DNA from: Eubacterium sp.
Lineage (GTDB): Bacteria; Bacillota; Clostridia; Oscillospirales; Acutalibacteraceae
Direction of reading: 5' to 3'
DNA length: 7,480 nucleotides
Assembly (NCBI GenBank): GCA_024696725.1
Contig: JAILGO010000134.1
Coordinates: forward strand, 1 to 7,480
Shown here piece by piece: positions 1 to 5,560 of this stretch; position 1 is the first letter of the stretch, and each line of letters opens with the position of its first letter. Position numbers and translations under genes: made by a program. Below the pieces are notes generated by a model. That model saw only the letters and a program-made list of their open reading frames with translations, was not told the DNA's origin and ran no database searches.

Positions 1-5
1 CCTTA

Positions 6-25
6 TGGCTGGGGAGGCGGGGTTC
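6..25 (-). pseudogene. 3' fragment of tRNA-Gln (20-base duplicate)
   Basis: These 20 bases are identical to positions 117-136, the last 20 bases of the tRNA-Gln gene (G57 of the T loop through the encoded CCA). No D arm, anticodon arm or 5' acceptor strand lies next to it, so it cannot make a tRNA. It sits 111 bases downstream of the intact 3' end in transcription and closes the repeat unit between the two copies. The breakpoint is sharp: the base before G57 is A here and C in the real gene. Position and exactness resemble the displaced 3' end left by site-specific insertion into a tRNA gene, but no integrase gene is visible. Confidence 0.85.
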
Positions 26-38
26 TCTTCTCAACTAT

Positions 39-61
39 CAAAAGCTCCACCGGAGCTTTTT
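39..61 (-). terminator. terminator-like hairpin in repeat unit 1
   Basis: A perfect 9-base-pair stem (40-48 with 52-60) has a three-base loop at 49-51, an A tract on one arm and a T tract on the other. Read on the minus strand it gives a GC-containing stem ending in TTTT, which could terminate the tRNA operon after tRNA-Gln. Read on the plus strand it ends in five Ts, so it could act in both directions. The T tract is short and partly inside the stem, so efficiency is uncertain. The matching hairpin at 322-344 has a different stem sequence but the same form. Confidence 0.5.
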
Positions 62-104
62 CCCAATCGCTTCGCTCTTGGAGTTCGTTTCTCACCCTTT
101 CCCC

Positions 105-120
105 GCCAAACCAGTTTGGC
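105..120 (-). repeat. inverted repeat spanning the tRNA-Gln 3' end
   Basis: GCCAAAC at 105-111 and GTTTGGC at 114-120 form a perfect 7-base inverted repeat with a two-base gap. On the transcript one arm consists of the discriminator base, the CCA and the first three trailer bases, so pairing would hide the CCA end before processing. It competes with the longer pairing of 101-107 and 111-114 with the tRNA's 3' strand or its downstream copy. A two-base loop is too tight for RNA, so a real fold would open at least one central pair. Confidence 0.45.
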
Positions 121-191
121 TGGGGAGGCGGGGTTCGAACCCACGAATGACGGAGTCAAAGTCCGTTGCCTTACCGCTTGGCTACTCCCCA
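117..191 (-). tRNA. tRNA-Gln(TTG)
   Basis: The minus strand gives a 75-base cloverleaf with encoded CCA. The acceptor stem TGGGGAG pairs with CTCCCCA, the anticodon loop CTTTGAC carries anticodon TTG (reads CAA/CAG), and the T loop is TTCGAAC. The discriminator is G, followed by CCA at 117-119. The opening U1-A72 pair is typical of glutamine tRNAs. It is the last gene of the tRNA cluster in this window, 11 bases after tRNA-His, and is followed by repeat unit 1. The bases just after CCA are complementary to the tRNA's own 3' strand, which is odd for a tRNA trailer. Confidence 0.96.
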
Positions 192-202
192 TCATAAAAA
201 AA

Positions 203-280
203 TGGGGTGGGATATCAGATTCGAACTGATGACCTCAAGTGCCACAAACTTGCGCCCTAACCAACTAGGCCAATCCCACC
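203..280 (-). tRNA. tRNA-His(GTG)
   Basis: The minus strand folds as a cloverleaf with anticodon loop TTGTGGC, so the anticodon is GTG (reads CAC/CAU). It has the histidine hallmark: an extra 5' G (G-1, at 280) opposite discriminator C73, followed by encoded CCA at 203-205. The acceptor stem is GTGGGAT with ATCCCAC, and the T loop is TTCGAAT. It begins only 8 bases after the tRNA-Arg 3' fragment (289-308) and has no repeat unit behind it; tRNA-Gln follows after 11 bases. Confidence 0.96.
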
Positions 281-288
281 GCATCTAA

Positions 289-308
289 TGGCGCGCTGTG
301 GGGGACTC
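289..308 (-). pseudogene. 3' fragment of tRNA-Arg (20-base duplicate)
   Basis: These bases are identical to 418-437, the last 20 bases of tRNA-Arg(TCT), again running exactly from G57 of the T loop to the CCA end. The copy lies 129 bases downstream of the intact end in transcription, and tRNA-His starts 8 bases further on. Without the rest of the cloverleaf it is a remnant, not a gene. Its breakpoint falls at the same tRNA coordinate as in the tRNA-Gln fragment, although the two tRNA sequences differ, which argues for a common mechanism. Confidence 0.85.
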
Positions 309-320
309 TCTTCTCAACAA

Positions 321-345
321 CAAAACAGTCCGCCGGACTGTTTTT
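321..345 (-). terminator. terminator-like hairpin in repeat unit 2
   Basis: A perfect 10-base-pair stem (322-331 with 335-344) has a three-base loop at 332-334 and A/T tracts at its base, like the hairpin at 40-60. The inner stem differs (CAGTCC here, GCTCC there) yet stays fully paired, so the fold rather than the sequence is kept. It lies between tRNA-Arg and tRNA-His. If it terminates, it would lower expression of His and Gln relative to Gly and Arg; if it does not, it may be a processing signal. The minus-strand T tract is only four bases inside the stem. Confidence 0.45.
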
Positions 346-346
346 C

Positions 347-380
347 CCGATGAGCTGCGAGCTTCGCTCCGGCTAATCGG
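347..380 (-). other. imperfect long hairpin specific to repeat unit 2
   Basis: CCGAT at 347-351 pairs with ATCGG at 376-380. Further pairing with mismatches runs inward to GAGC and GCTC around a three-base apex at 363-365. The block GCTTCGCTC at its tip is shared with copy 1 (69-77), but the pairing arms are not, so this stem appears to have been gained here or lost there. Confidence 0.55.
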
Positions 381-417
381 TGTTTCGTTTCTCGTCCCGA
401 AAAACACAACGCATAAG

Positions 418-494
<77 letters not shown>

Positions 495-500
495 AAAAAA

Positions 501-574
501 TGGAGCGGGTGATGGGAATCGAACCCACACGACCAGCTTGGAAGGCTGGGATTCTACCATTGAACTACACCCGC
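501..574 (-). tRNA. tRNA-Gly(TCC)
   Basis: The minus strand gives a 74-base cloverleaf with acceptor stem GCGGGTG/CACCCGC, anticodon stem CCAGC/GCTGG and loop CTTCCAA (anticodon TCC, reads GGA/GGG), T loop TTCGATT, discriminator T and encoded CCA at 501-503. It is the first gene of the tRNA operon, starting about 10 bases after the expected transcription start of the promoter at 592-620. No repeat unit follows it. Confidence 0.96.
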
Positions 575-591
575 ATTTCACGACGCACATT

Positions 592-620
592 ATTATATCT
601 AATGTACGCCGAATTGTCAA
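592..620 (-). promoter_or_regulatory. consensus sigma-A promoter of the tRNA operon
   Basis: On the minus strand a perfect -35 box TTGACA (615-620) and a perfect -10 box TATAAT (592-597) are separated by 17 bases. Transcription would start near 585, giving a leader of about 10 bases before tRNA-Gly. The -35 box lies only 7 bases past the Clp stop codon, and no terminator hairpin separates the two, so messenger read-through from the protein operon into the tRNAs is possible. Confidence 0.9.
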
Positions 621-627
621 GAGTTTT

Positions 628-2937
628 TTAATTAATTTTAATATCTATCGAATTACCGTCTGAGGTGAGCTTTATTGATTCAATCGTAATATCCTGATTG
701 AACACTATCGCGTTAGCAAGCTTTTCCTCAACCTCGCGTCTTACACCGTCACGAAGTCCTCTCGCGTTCTTTTTTGAACCGAAGGCGTTCTTAGCGAGAT
801 AAGCGGGAACGGAGGCATCGTAGGTAAGCTCGATTCCCTTATCCTTTAGCGACGGTACGAGCTCGTCAAGCATAAGCACGGCTATTCTTTCAAAATGCTC
901 AAGAGTGAGATTATTAAATATTACTATCTCGTCAACTCTGCCGATAAACTCGGGACGGAGAAAACGATCAAGCGATTTCATGGTTACCTCCTGAGCTATA
1001 TCGTCGGCGCTCTTACCGAAGCCCATTGTATTCTGGTCGGTTGAACCCGCGTTGGAGGTCATAATAATTACCGTATTTTCGAAGTTTACGGTTCTTCCCT
1101 GAGCGTCGGTAATTCTTCCCTCGTCGAGAATCTGAAGAAGAATATTAAGAACGTCCTTATGAGCTTTCTCAATCTCGTCAAAGAGAATAACGGAATACGG
1201 CTTTCTTCTCACCTTCTCGGTAAGCTGTCCCGCGTCGTCATAGCCGACGTAGCCCGGAGGCGAGCCGATAAGACGGGACACGCTGAATTTTTCCATAAAC
1301 TCGCTCATATCAAGACGGATAAGATTATCCGGACTGTCGAACAGAGCGTCGGCAAGGCGCTTTACAAGCTCGGTTTTACCTACGCCGGTAGGTCCTACGA
1401 AGATAAAGGACTGCGGACGCTTTTTCGGGCTAATCTGAACCCTTCCTCTTCTTACCGCGTTAGCTACCTTTTCGACCGCGTTATCCTGGCCGATAATATG
1501 CGCCTTTAACTCGTCCTCAAGAGAAGCGAGCTTCTTTATATCGCCCTGCTCAATCTTCTGAGCGGGAATTCCGGTCCAGAGAGAGATTACCCTTGCGAGG
1601 TCGGCTTCAAGCACCTGATTATCCTTAGCCTTTTCTTCGATTTCGGGAAGCTCGGCGTCGATTTTCATAACCTCGGCTTTAAGCATTGTAATATGCTCAA
1701 AATCTATTTCCTCGCCGTCCTCGGGATTAGAAAGCTTATCTATTCTTTCGAGCAGGTCCGTCTTCTTCTCGGAGAGAAGCTGATACTGACTTATAGCGGG
1801 GTTTCTGAGATTAGCGCCCGTACACGCTTCGTCGAGAAGGTCAATCGCCTTATCTGGAAGATATCTGTCCGTAACAAAGCGCTCGGACATAGTAACGGCT
1901 TTATATACAAGGCTGTCGTTAATCTGTACCTTATGGTAGTCCTCATAATAGCCCTTTATACCGAGAAGCATTTTATACGCGTCGTCGATTGACGGCTCCT
2001 CGACCTTAATAGGCTGGAAGCGTCTTTCAAGCGCTGCGTCCTTTTCTATATACTTCCTGTATTCGTTAAAGGTTGTAGCGCCGATAACCTGAATTTCGCC
2101 GCGTGAAAGCGCGGGCTTAAGAATATTAGCGGCGTTCATAGTACCCTCGCTGTCGCCCGTACCGACAAGGTTGTGAACCTCGTCGATAAAGAGGATAATA
2201 TTTCCCTCGCTTTTAACCTCGTCGACAAGTCCTTTAATTCTTCCCTCGAACTGTCCTCTGAACTGAGTACCCGCTACGAGAGCGGTAAGGTCGAGAAGAA
2301 ATATCTCTTTATCGGCAAGTCTTGCGGGGACCTCTCCCTTTGCGATTTTTATAGCGAGTCCCTCGGCAATAGCGGTTTTACCTACGCCGGGCTCACCGAT
2401 AAGGCAGGGATTGTTTTTCGTCCTTCTGCAGAGAATCTGAATAGCTCTTGAGATTTCCTTATCTCTTCCGATAATATTATCAAGCTTACCCTTTTTAGCG
2501 CGCTCGGTAAGATTATTACAGTAGGTGTTTAGAAATTTTCTCGTATCCTCGTTCTTCTTACCGCGTTTTTTATTCTTACGCTTTGTGCCTTTATCGTCGG
2601 AATTGCCGCCGTCACCGTCGCTTCCGTCGCCGCCGAAAAGGCTTGCAAACGGCATCGTCTGGGCGCCGTCGCTGTTATCGGGGTTAAACATTTCGCCGAG
2701 GTCGCCGAAATTGAAGTCGTCCATATTCTCCATAAACTGAGACATCTGCTCGGTAGCCGCTTCGATTTCCTCGTCGCTTATGCCGAGCTTCTCAATCATC
2801 TGATTAATAGGACCGACGTTAAGCTCTCTTGCACACTGAATACAGAGTCCCTCGGGCTTTACCTCGTCGCCTTCCATTTTCTGAACAAACACGACCGCGG
2901 GTCTTTTACCGCAGCGTGAACACATTTGTTGCTTCAT
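628..2937 (-). CDS. clpE: ClpE-like AAA+ unfoldase (Clp protease ATP-binding subunit)
   Basis: The 769-residue, Hsp100-type, two-domain ATPase probably unfolds proteins for ClpP. The N-terminus has a four-cysteine zinc site (C6, C9, C32, C35) in place of the usual Clp N repeats, as in ClpE. A Gly/Asp-rich stretch and a Lys-rich linker (about 80-134) follow. D1 has Walker A GEPGVGKT (181-188), Walker B around 247-253, pore loop GTQFRGQFE (223-231) and arginines 305-306. A charged helical middle segment (about 385-440) may be the UVR-like region. D2 has Walker A GPTGVGKT (515-522), pore loop GYVGYD (562-567), Walker B VILFDE (583-588), sensor TSNAG (627-631) and arginine R667. Tripeptide MGF (638-640) matches the ClpP-docking loop that ClpB lacks. 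The SD AAGGAG (2950-2955) lies 12 bases before this ATG, favouring it over Met5. The gene follows pgsA after 20 bases. I see no CtsR operator. The ClpE name rests on the zinc site and middle domain. Confidence 0.9.
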   Translation of the reverse strand: MKQQMCSRCGKRPAVVFVQKMEGDEVKPEGLCIQCARELNVGPINQMIEKLGISDEEIEAATEQMSQFMENMDDFNFGDLGEMFNPDNSDGAQTMPFASLFGGDGSDGDGGNSDDKGTKRKNKKRGKKNEDTRKFLNTYCNNLTERAKKGKLDNIIGRDKEISRAIQILCRRTKNNPCLIGEPGVGKTAIAEGLAIKIAKGEVPARLADKEIFLLDLTALVAGTQFRGQFEGRIKGLVDEVKSEGNIILFIDEVHNLVGTGDSEGTMNAANILKPALSRGEIQVIGATTFNEYRKYIEKDAALERRFQPIKVEEPSIDDAYKMLLGIKGYYEDYHKVQINDSLVYKAVTMSERFVTDRYLPDKAIDLLDEACTGANLRNPAISQYQLLSEKKTDLLERIDKLSNPEDGEEIDFEHITMLKAEVMKIDAELPEIEEKAKDNQVLEADLARVISLWTGIPAQKIEQGDIKKLASLEDELKAHIIGQDNAVEKVANAVRRGRVQISPKKRPQSFIFVGPTGVGKTELVKRLADALFDSPDNLIRLDMSEFMEKFSVSRLIGSPPGYVGYDDAGQLTEKVRRKPYSVILFDEIEKAHKDVLNILLQILDEGRITDAQGRTVNFENTVIIMTSNAGSTDQNTMGFGKSADDIAQEVTMKSLDRFLRPEFIGRVDEIVIFNNLTLEHFERIAVLMLDELVPSLKDKGIELTYDASVPAYLAKNAFGSKKNARGLRDGVRREVEEKLANAIVFNQDITIESIKLTSDGNSIDIKIN

Positions 2938-2957
2938 TAAATATTATTTCTCCTTAA

Positions 2958-3620
2958 TCAGTCTTGGTCTAAAAACTTCTTTTTTTCCTTAATCTGCTTT
3001 ATAAATCCGGGAACGTAGCTGAACATAGCCGCGAAGGTCATAATCAGCGCTATGACTACCATTACGGTCATTACGCCGTTTGAAAGCAGAAGATGATTAT
3101 CTCTGAAGAACGCAACGTCCTTAAGTGCGCCCGTTTCCTTACTGAGTGCGATAATAGCAATCATAAAAACATAGAATACGGTCGTCGAAACCTTACCCCA
3201 GATATCCGCTGCCGAGGGTCTTAGTCCCTTAGCGAGAAGCAGGACGCCGCCGCCGAGCATAAGAAGCTCTTTAACAATAAACATTATAAGTATGTACTTA
3301 AGGAAAGTTCCCCAATACTTATAAATGAGGATAATTACGATAGCCATCTGGGAAAGCTTATCGGCAATAGGGTCGAGCATTTTACCGAGGTTTGATACCA
3401 TATTGAATCTACGGGCAATTTTTCCGTCAAAAAGGTCGGTAAGCGCTGCGACTATCATAACAATAAATGCAGGGATATAATAATCCTTGATAAATAAAAC
3501 CGAGAATACGGGAATGAGCGCAATTCTTAAAAAGCAGAGCCAGTTAGGAATTGTATTCCAGTTATAAAATATCCCCTCTTCGGGCTTTTTTTCTTTATTA
3601 TCTGTACCGTTCGTGTTCAT
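2958..3620 (-). CDS. pgsA: CDP-diacylglycerol-glycerol-3-phosphate 3-phosphatidyltransferase
   Basis: This integral membrane enzyme is predicted to make phosphatidylglycerol phosphate from CDP-diacylglycerol and glycerol 3-phosphate, the committed step to phosphatidylglycerol and cardiolipin. The full CDP-alcohol phosphatidyltransferase signature is present at residues 62-87: D62, D65, G66, A69, R70, G79, D83 and D87 with canonical spacing. These Asp residues bind metal and CDP. Several hydrophobic segments surround it (about 28-44, 48-61, 90-105, 107-128, 145-160 and 180-205). At 220 residues it is slightly longer than many PgsA proteins because of a polar N-terminal extension of about 20 residues. 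SD GGAGG (3628-3632) is 7 bases before the ATG, and the start overlaps the stop of the CvpA-family gene (ATGA), suggesting coupled translation. Another CDP-alcohol transferase (for example a cardiolipin or phosphatidylserine enzyme) is possible but less likely. Confidence 0.9.
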   Translation of the reverse strand: MNTNGTDNKEKKPEEGIFYNWNTIPNWLCFLRIALIPVFSVLFIKDYYIPAFIVMIVAALTDLFDGKIARRFNMVSNLGKMLDPIADKLSQMAIVIILIYKYWGTFLKYILIMFIVKELLMLGGGVLLLAKGLRPSAADIWGKVSTTVFYVFMIAIIALSKETGALKDVAFFRDNHLLLSNGVMTVMVVIALIMTFAAMFSYVPGFIKQIKEKKKFLDQD

Positions 3621-4348
3621 ATTAATCCCTCCGTTATTGCATTAAATGGATTTATTGAATTTATTATATTTACAAGCGAGCTGTTGCTGACTTCCTTCCA
3701 AAAATCGCTTTTTTGAACAAGAGTATCGTCAGCACCGACAGCATACATAAATACCGAAGTAATTGCGAAAAGTATAACCGCCGCTTTAAGCAGACCGAGA
3801 ATCAGTCCGAAGAATCTGTCCGTCTTTTTAAGCGTCGAGGTATGTCCCCTCTCCTCTTCCTTTTTCTTATTGTGACGCTTTACTGCGAGGATTATTATTC
3901 CCGTAGCCGCGAAGAAAACTATAAATACTCCGAGGAAGATTGCGACTCTTACGGCGGTGAGAGCAACGGGCTCAAACACGTTAGTAAGAATTGACGTAGC
4001 TATATCGTCGGACGAGACGTTCAGGCTTTTAACCTTAAATGCGTCGGCGATAAAGCCGGGAAGCGAGGAAACGTACATATTAAGATTTTTCAGTACCTCG
4101 TCAAGATTTCCCGTAACGACGATTTTTTCGTTTATTGTTTCAAGCAGTCTCGGCTTTACGAGGTTATCGTAAACGGGCTGCGTATAATAGCTGCTGAAAT
4201 AAAAGCACAGCGAAAGTCCGAGCGCGGCGCGGATAAATCTTACTATCGAGGATATTATCCCCCTTAGATATCCCGCTACGGCGGCGGCTATCACTATAAC
4301 AGCTAGCGCAACGTCTATATAATTTACCGTATAGTTAAATATTGTCAT
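3617..4348 (-). CDS. CvpA-family membrane protein
   Basis: This 243-residue protein has the CvpA (colicin V production) layout: a membrane segment starting at D12, the conserved Arg-Gly at 29-30 followed by a second hydrophobic segment (about 34-52), a polar loop of roughly 80 residues, then two more segments (about 131-155 and 178-204). A highly charged stretch (157-177) lies between the last two. Family members are bacterial inner-membrane proteins linked to colicin V production and envelope homeostasis; no reaction is known, and the bacteriocin link probably does not apply here. The ATG lies 1 base after the stop of the DUF5711-like gene, and its SD (AAGGA) is inside that gene's last codons. 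The C-terminus overlaps pgsA by 4 bases. Confidence 0.8.
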   Translation of the reverse strand: MTIFNYTVNYIDVALAVIVIAAAVAGYLRGIISSIVRFIRAALGLSLCFYFSSYYTQPVYDNLVKPRLLETINEKIVVTGNLDEVLKNLNMYVSSLPGFIADAFKVKSLNVSSDDIATSILTNVFEPVALTAVRVAIFLGVFIVFFAATGIIILAVKRHNKKKEEERGHTSTLKKTDRFFGLILGLLKAAVILFAITSVFMYAVGADDTLVQKSDFWKEVSNSSLVNIINSINPFNAITEGLI

Positions 4349-4349
4349 A

Positions 4350-5549
4350 TTACTTTTCCTTTGCCTTTATTTCGGTTATGTCTATTACCTGATGACGGCA
4401 GATAAAGCACTTCGTAGAAAGCTTATGGGCGGCGATAACCGAGTCGTCGCACGGAGCGCTTCCCTTCTCCTCTCCCGTTTTAAGCGAGTAGGTTACAATC
4501 TTATCGGGAAAAAGCACCGTCATCTCCTTTGAAGCGGAGGAAACGTATTTTGGTCTCTGGGAAAGCTCAACCGAGGTTTTCACTTTTCCGTTTTCGTTTA
4601 TATAGGCGAGAATGTTCTCGTTAGCGGATGAATACTTTGAATACACGTAAACGAGCTCGCCTTCCGAAGTATAGTTAAAGCAGCAGGTATTGACCTCGCT
4701 TTTCCCGAACACGCTTTTCAGCTTATGCTGATTACCGATATACGAAACACTGTCGTCGCATACGACGTAAAGATTCGCACCGCAATATCTGAGGTCAAGA
4801 ACGTGAGAGCCCTCGAACTTAAACTCTCCCCTCTCCTTTTTATCGCCGACGTTAATTGTATGAACAGTTGTAACGAGCACCGCGTTTTCGGAAGATACGG
4901 TAGCGTAAGCGCAGTGCCTTCCCGACGAATCAATCGCGACATAAACGACGTAGCTTCCCTTTATCTCGTTTTCAAGAAGCTTTGACCTGTTTTTATTAAT
5001 AACGGTTACAAGCGATTTATTAGTACCCGACTTCAGCGCGTAGATTACCGAGCCATTAGAGGCTACGTCCGCAGTAAGCACGGGACTTTCCGTATTTTCG
5101 TTTTCATATACCTTTTTCGTCAGAGTATCAAGCCTGAAGCGATCGGCGCCCTGGTCGTAGATTACGAAATAGCTTCCCGCGGTTCTCATTATCGGATTAG
5201 AGTATCCGTGGCTCTCGCCGTATTCCTTCTTACCCGTCGTGGGATTAAGGATTGTAGTGGAAATATCGGTAAGAATATTAAGCTTATCGTTCTGAGGCAC
5301 GATTTCAATGTTTTTTGAGCTGTCGAGCGAATAGGGATAAATCGAATCGGAAACGGAAGCGATTATTCCGTTTTCGGAATTCTTCGAGATATTTCGCTTA
5401 ATTGAGTTAAAATCGACCTCCCAGATTTTCAGCACGGCAAGAACGACGACGGTAAGAATTATTACCGCCCAGATAACTGTTCTCGTTCTCTGCGCTTTAT
5501 TCGATTTCACTTTTCTTCTTCGTGGCGTCTGTGTTTCTTTATTAGGCAT
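4350..5549 (-). CDS. DUF5711-like membrane-anchored protein, function unknown
   Basis: The protein has 399 residues from the ATG at 5549. It has a strongly basic N-terminus (about 1-23), one membrane segment (about 24-43), then roughly 350 residues rich in short beta-strand patterns, with no enzyme motif that I recognise. This is a type II, single-pass topology with an exported C-terminal domain, and the repeated strand-turn pattern suggests a beta-propeller. It resembles the DUF5711 family of Clostridia; that assignment is from memory of the pattern and context. A Cys-x-x-Cys pair lies near the C-terminus (C381, C384). The frame could open at a TTG at 5564, but SD AGGAG (5555-5559) sits 5 bases before the ATG at 5549, which fixes the start. 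It lies between truA (11-base gap) and the CvpA-family gene (1-base gap), suggesting an envelope role with its neighbours. Confidence 0.78.
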   Translation of the reverse strand: MPNKETQTPRRRKVKSNKAQRTRTVIWAVIILTVVVLAVLKIWEVDFNSIKRNISKNSENGIIASVSDSIYPYSLDSSKNIEIVPQNDKLNILTDISTTILNPTTGKKEYGESHGYSNPIMRTAGSYFVIYDQGADRFRLDTLTKKVYENENTESPVLTADVASNGSVIYALKSGTNKSLVTVINKNRSKLLENEIKGSYVVYVAIDSSGRHCAYATVSSENAVLVTTVHTINVGDKKERGEFKFEGSHVLDLRYCGANLYVVCDDSVSYIGNQHKLKSVFGKSEVNTCCFNYTSEGELVYVYSKYSSANENILAYINENGKVKTSVELSQRPKYVSSASKEMTVLFPDKIVTYSLKTGEEKGSAPCDDSVIAAHKLSTKCFICRHQVIDITEIKAKEK

Positions 5550-5554
5550 ATTAA

Positions 5555-5559
5555 CTCCT
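5555..5559 (-). promoter_or_regulatory. Shine-Dalgarno site fixing the DUF5711-like gene start
   Basis: AGGAG on the minus strand is 5 bases before ATG at 5549 and only 2 bases past the truA stop. The alternative TTG start at 5564 would place this site inside the coding region, so the shorter reading is preferred. Confidence 0.85.
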
Positions 5560-5560
5560 G

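Larger units (their letters stand above)
6..116 (-). repeat. tRNA-tethered structured repeat unit, copy 1 (behind tRNA-Gln)
   Basis: The unit starts right after the CCA of tRNA-Gln and ends with a 20-base copy of that tRNA's 3' end. It shares four blocks with the unit at 289-417, in the same order (plus-strand reading): TCTTCTCAAC (26-35), a perfect AAAA-to-TTTT hairpin followed by CCC (40-64), GCTTCGCTC (69-77) and TTCGTTTCTC (84-93). The segment adjoining the tRNA (94-116) is unlike that of the other unit but partly complementary to its own tRNA's 3' end: 101-107 can pair with 16-22 and 111-114 with 9-12. I see no coding potential; the open frame across it merely reads through the tRNA and its fragment. 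It could be a small non-autonomous mobile element, a tRNA trailer or terminator module, or both. I do not recognise a named family. Confidence 0.75.
289..417 (-). repeat. tRNA-tethered structured repeat unit, copy 2 (behind tRNA-Arg)
   Basis: This is the second member of the family at 6-116. The shared blocks (plus-strand reading) are TCTTCTCAAC (309-318), an AAAA-to-TTTT hairpin followed by CCC (322-348), GCTTCGCTC (361-369) and TTCGTTTCTC (384-393). It is longer than copy 1, chiefly because it has an extra imperfect hairpin around GCTTCGCTC (347-380). The tRNA-proximal part (394-417) is complementary to the tRNA-Arg 3' end: 405-412 can pair with 293-300 (8 pairs, one G-U on the minus-strand RNA) and 394-398 with 302-306. 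The core has clearly diverged from copy 1, so this is not an assembly duplication. No coding potential is seen. Confidence 0.75.

Noticed and set aside
5..229. Open reading frame across the tRNA-Gln gene and repeat unit 1 on the plus strand
   Set aside because: It reads antisense through a full tRNA, its 3' fragment and part of tRNA-His; its residues are just the translated tRNA complement. No SD site is seen.
289..417. Integron attC site or CRISPR repeat
   Set aside because: The expected attC core sites are not present, and there are only two dispersed, diverged units with no regular spacer array.
3617..4348. Bacteriocin (colicin V) production system
   Set aside because: Only the CvpA-family domain is present; no precursor peptide, exporter or immunity gene is seen, and such proteins are common in non-producers.
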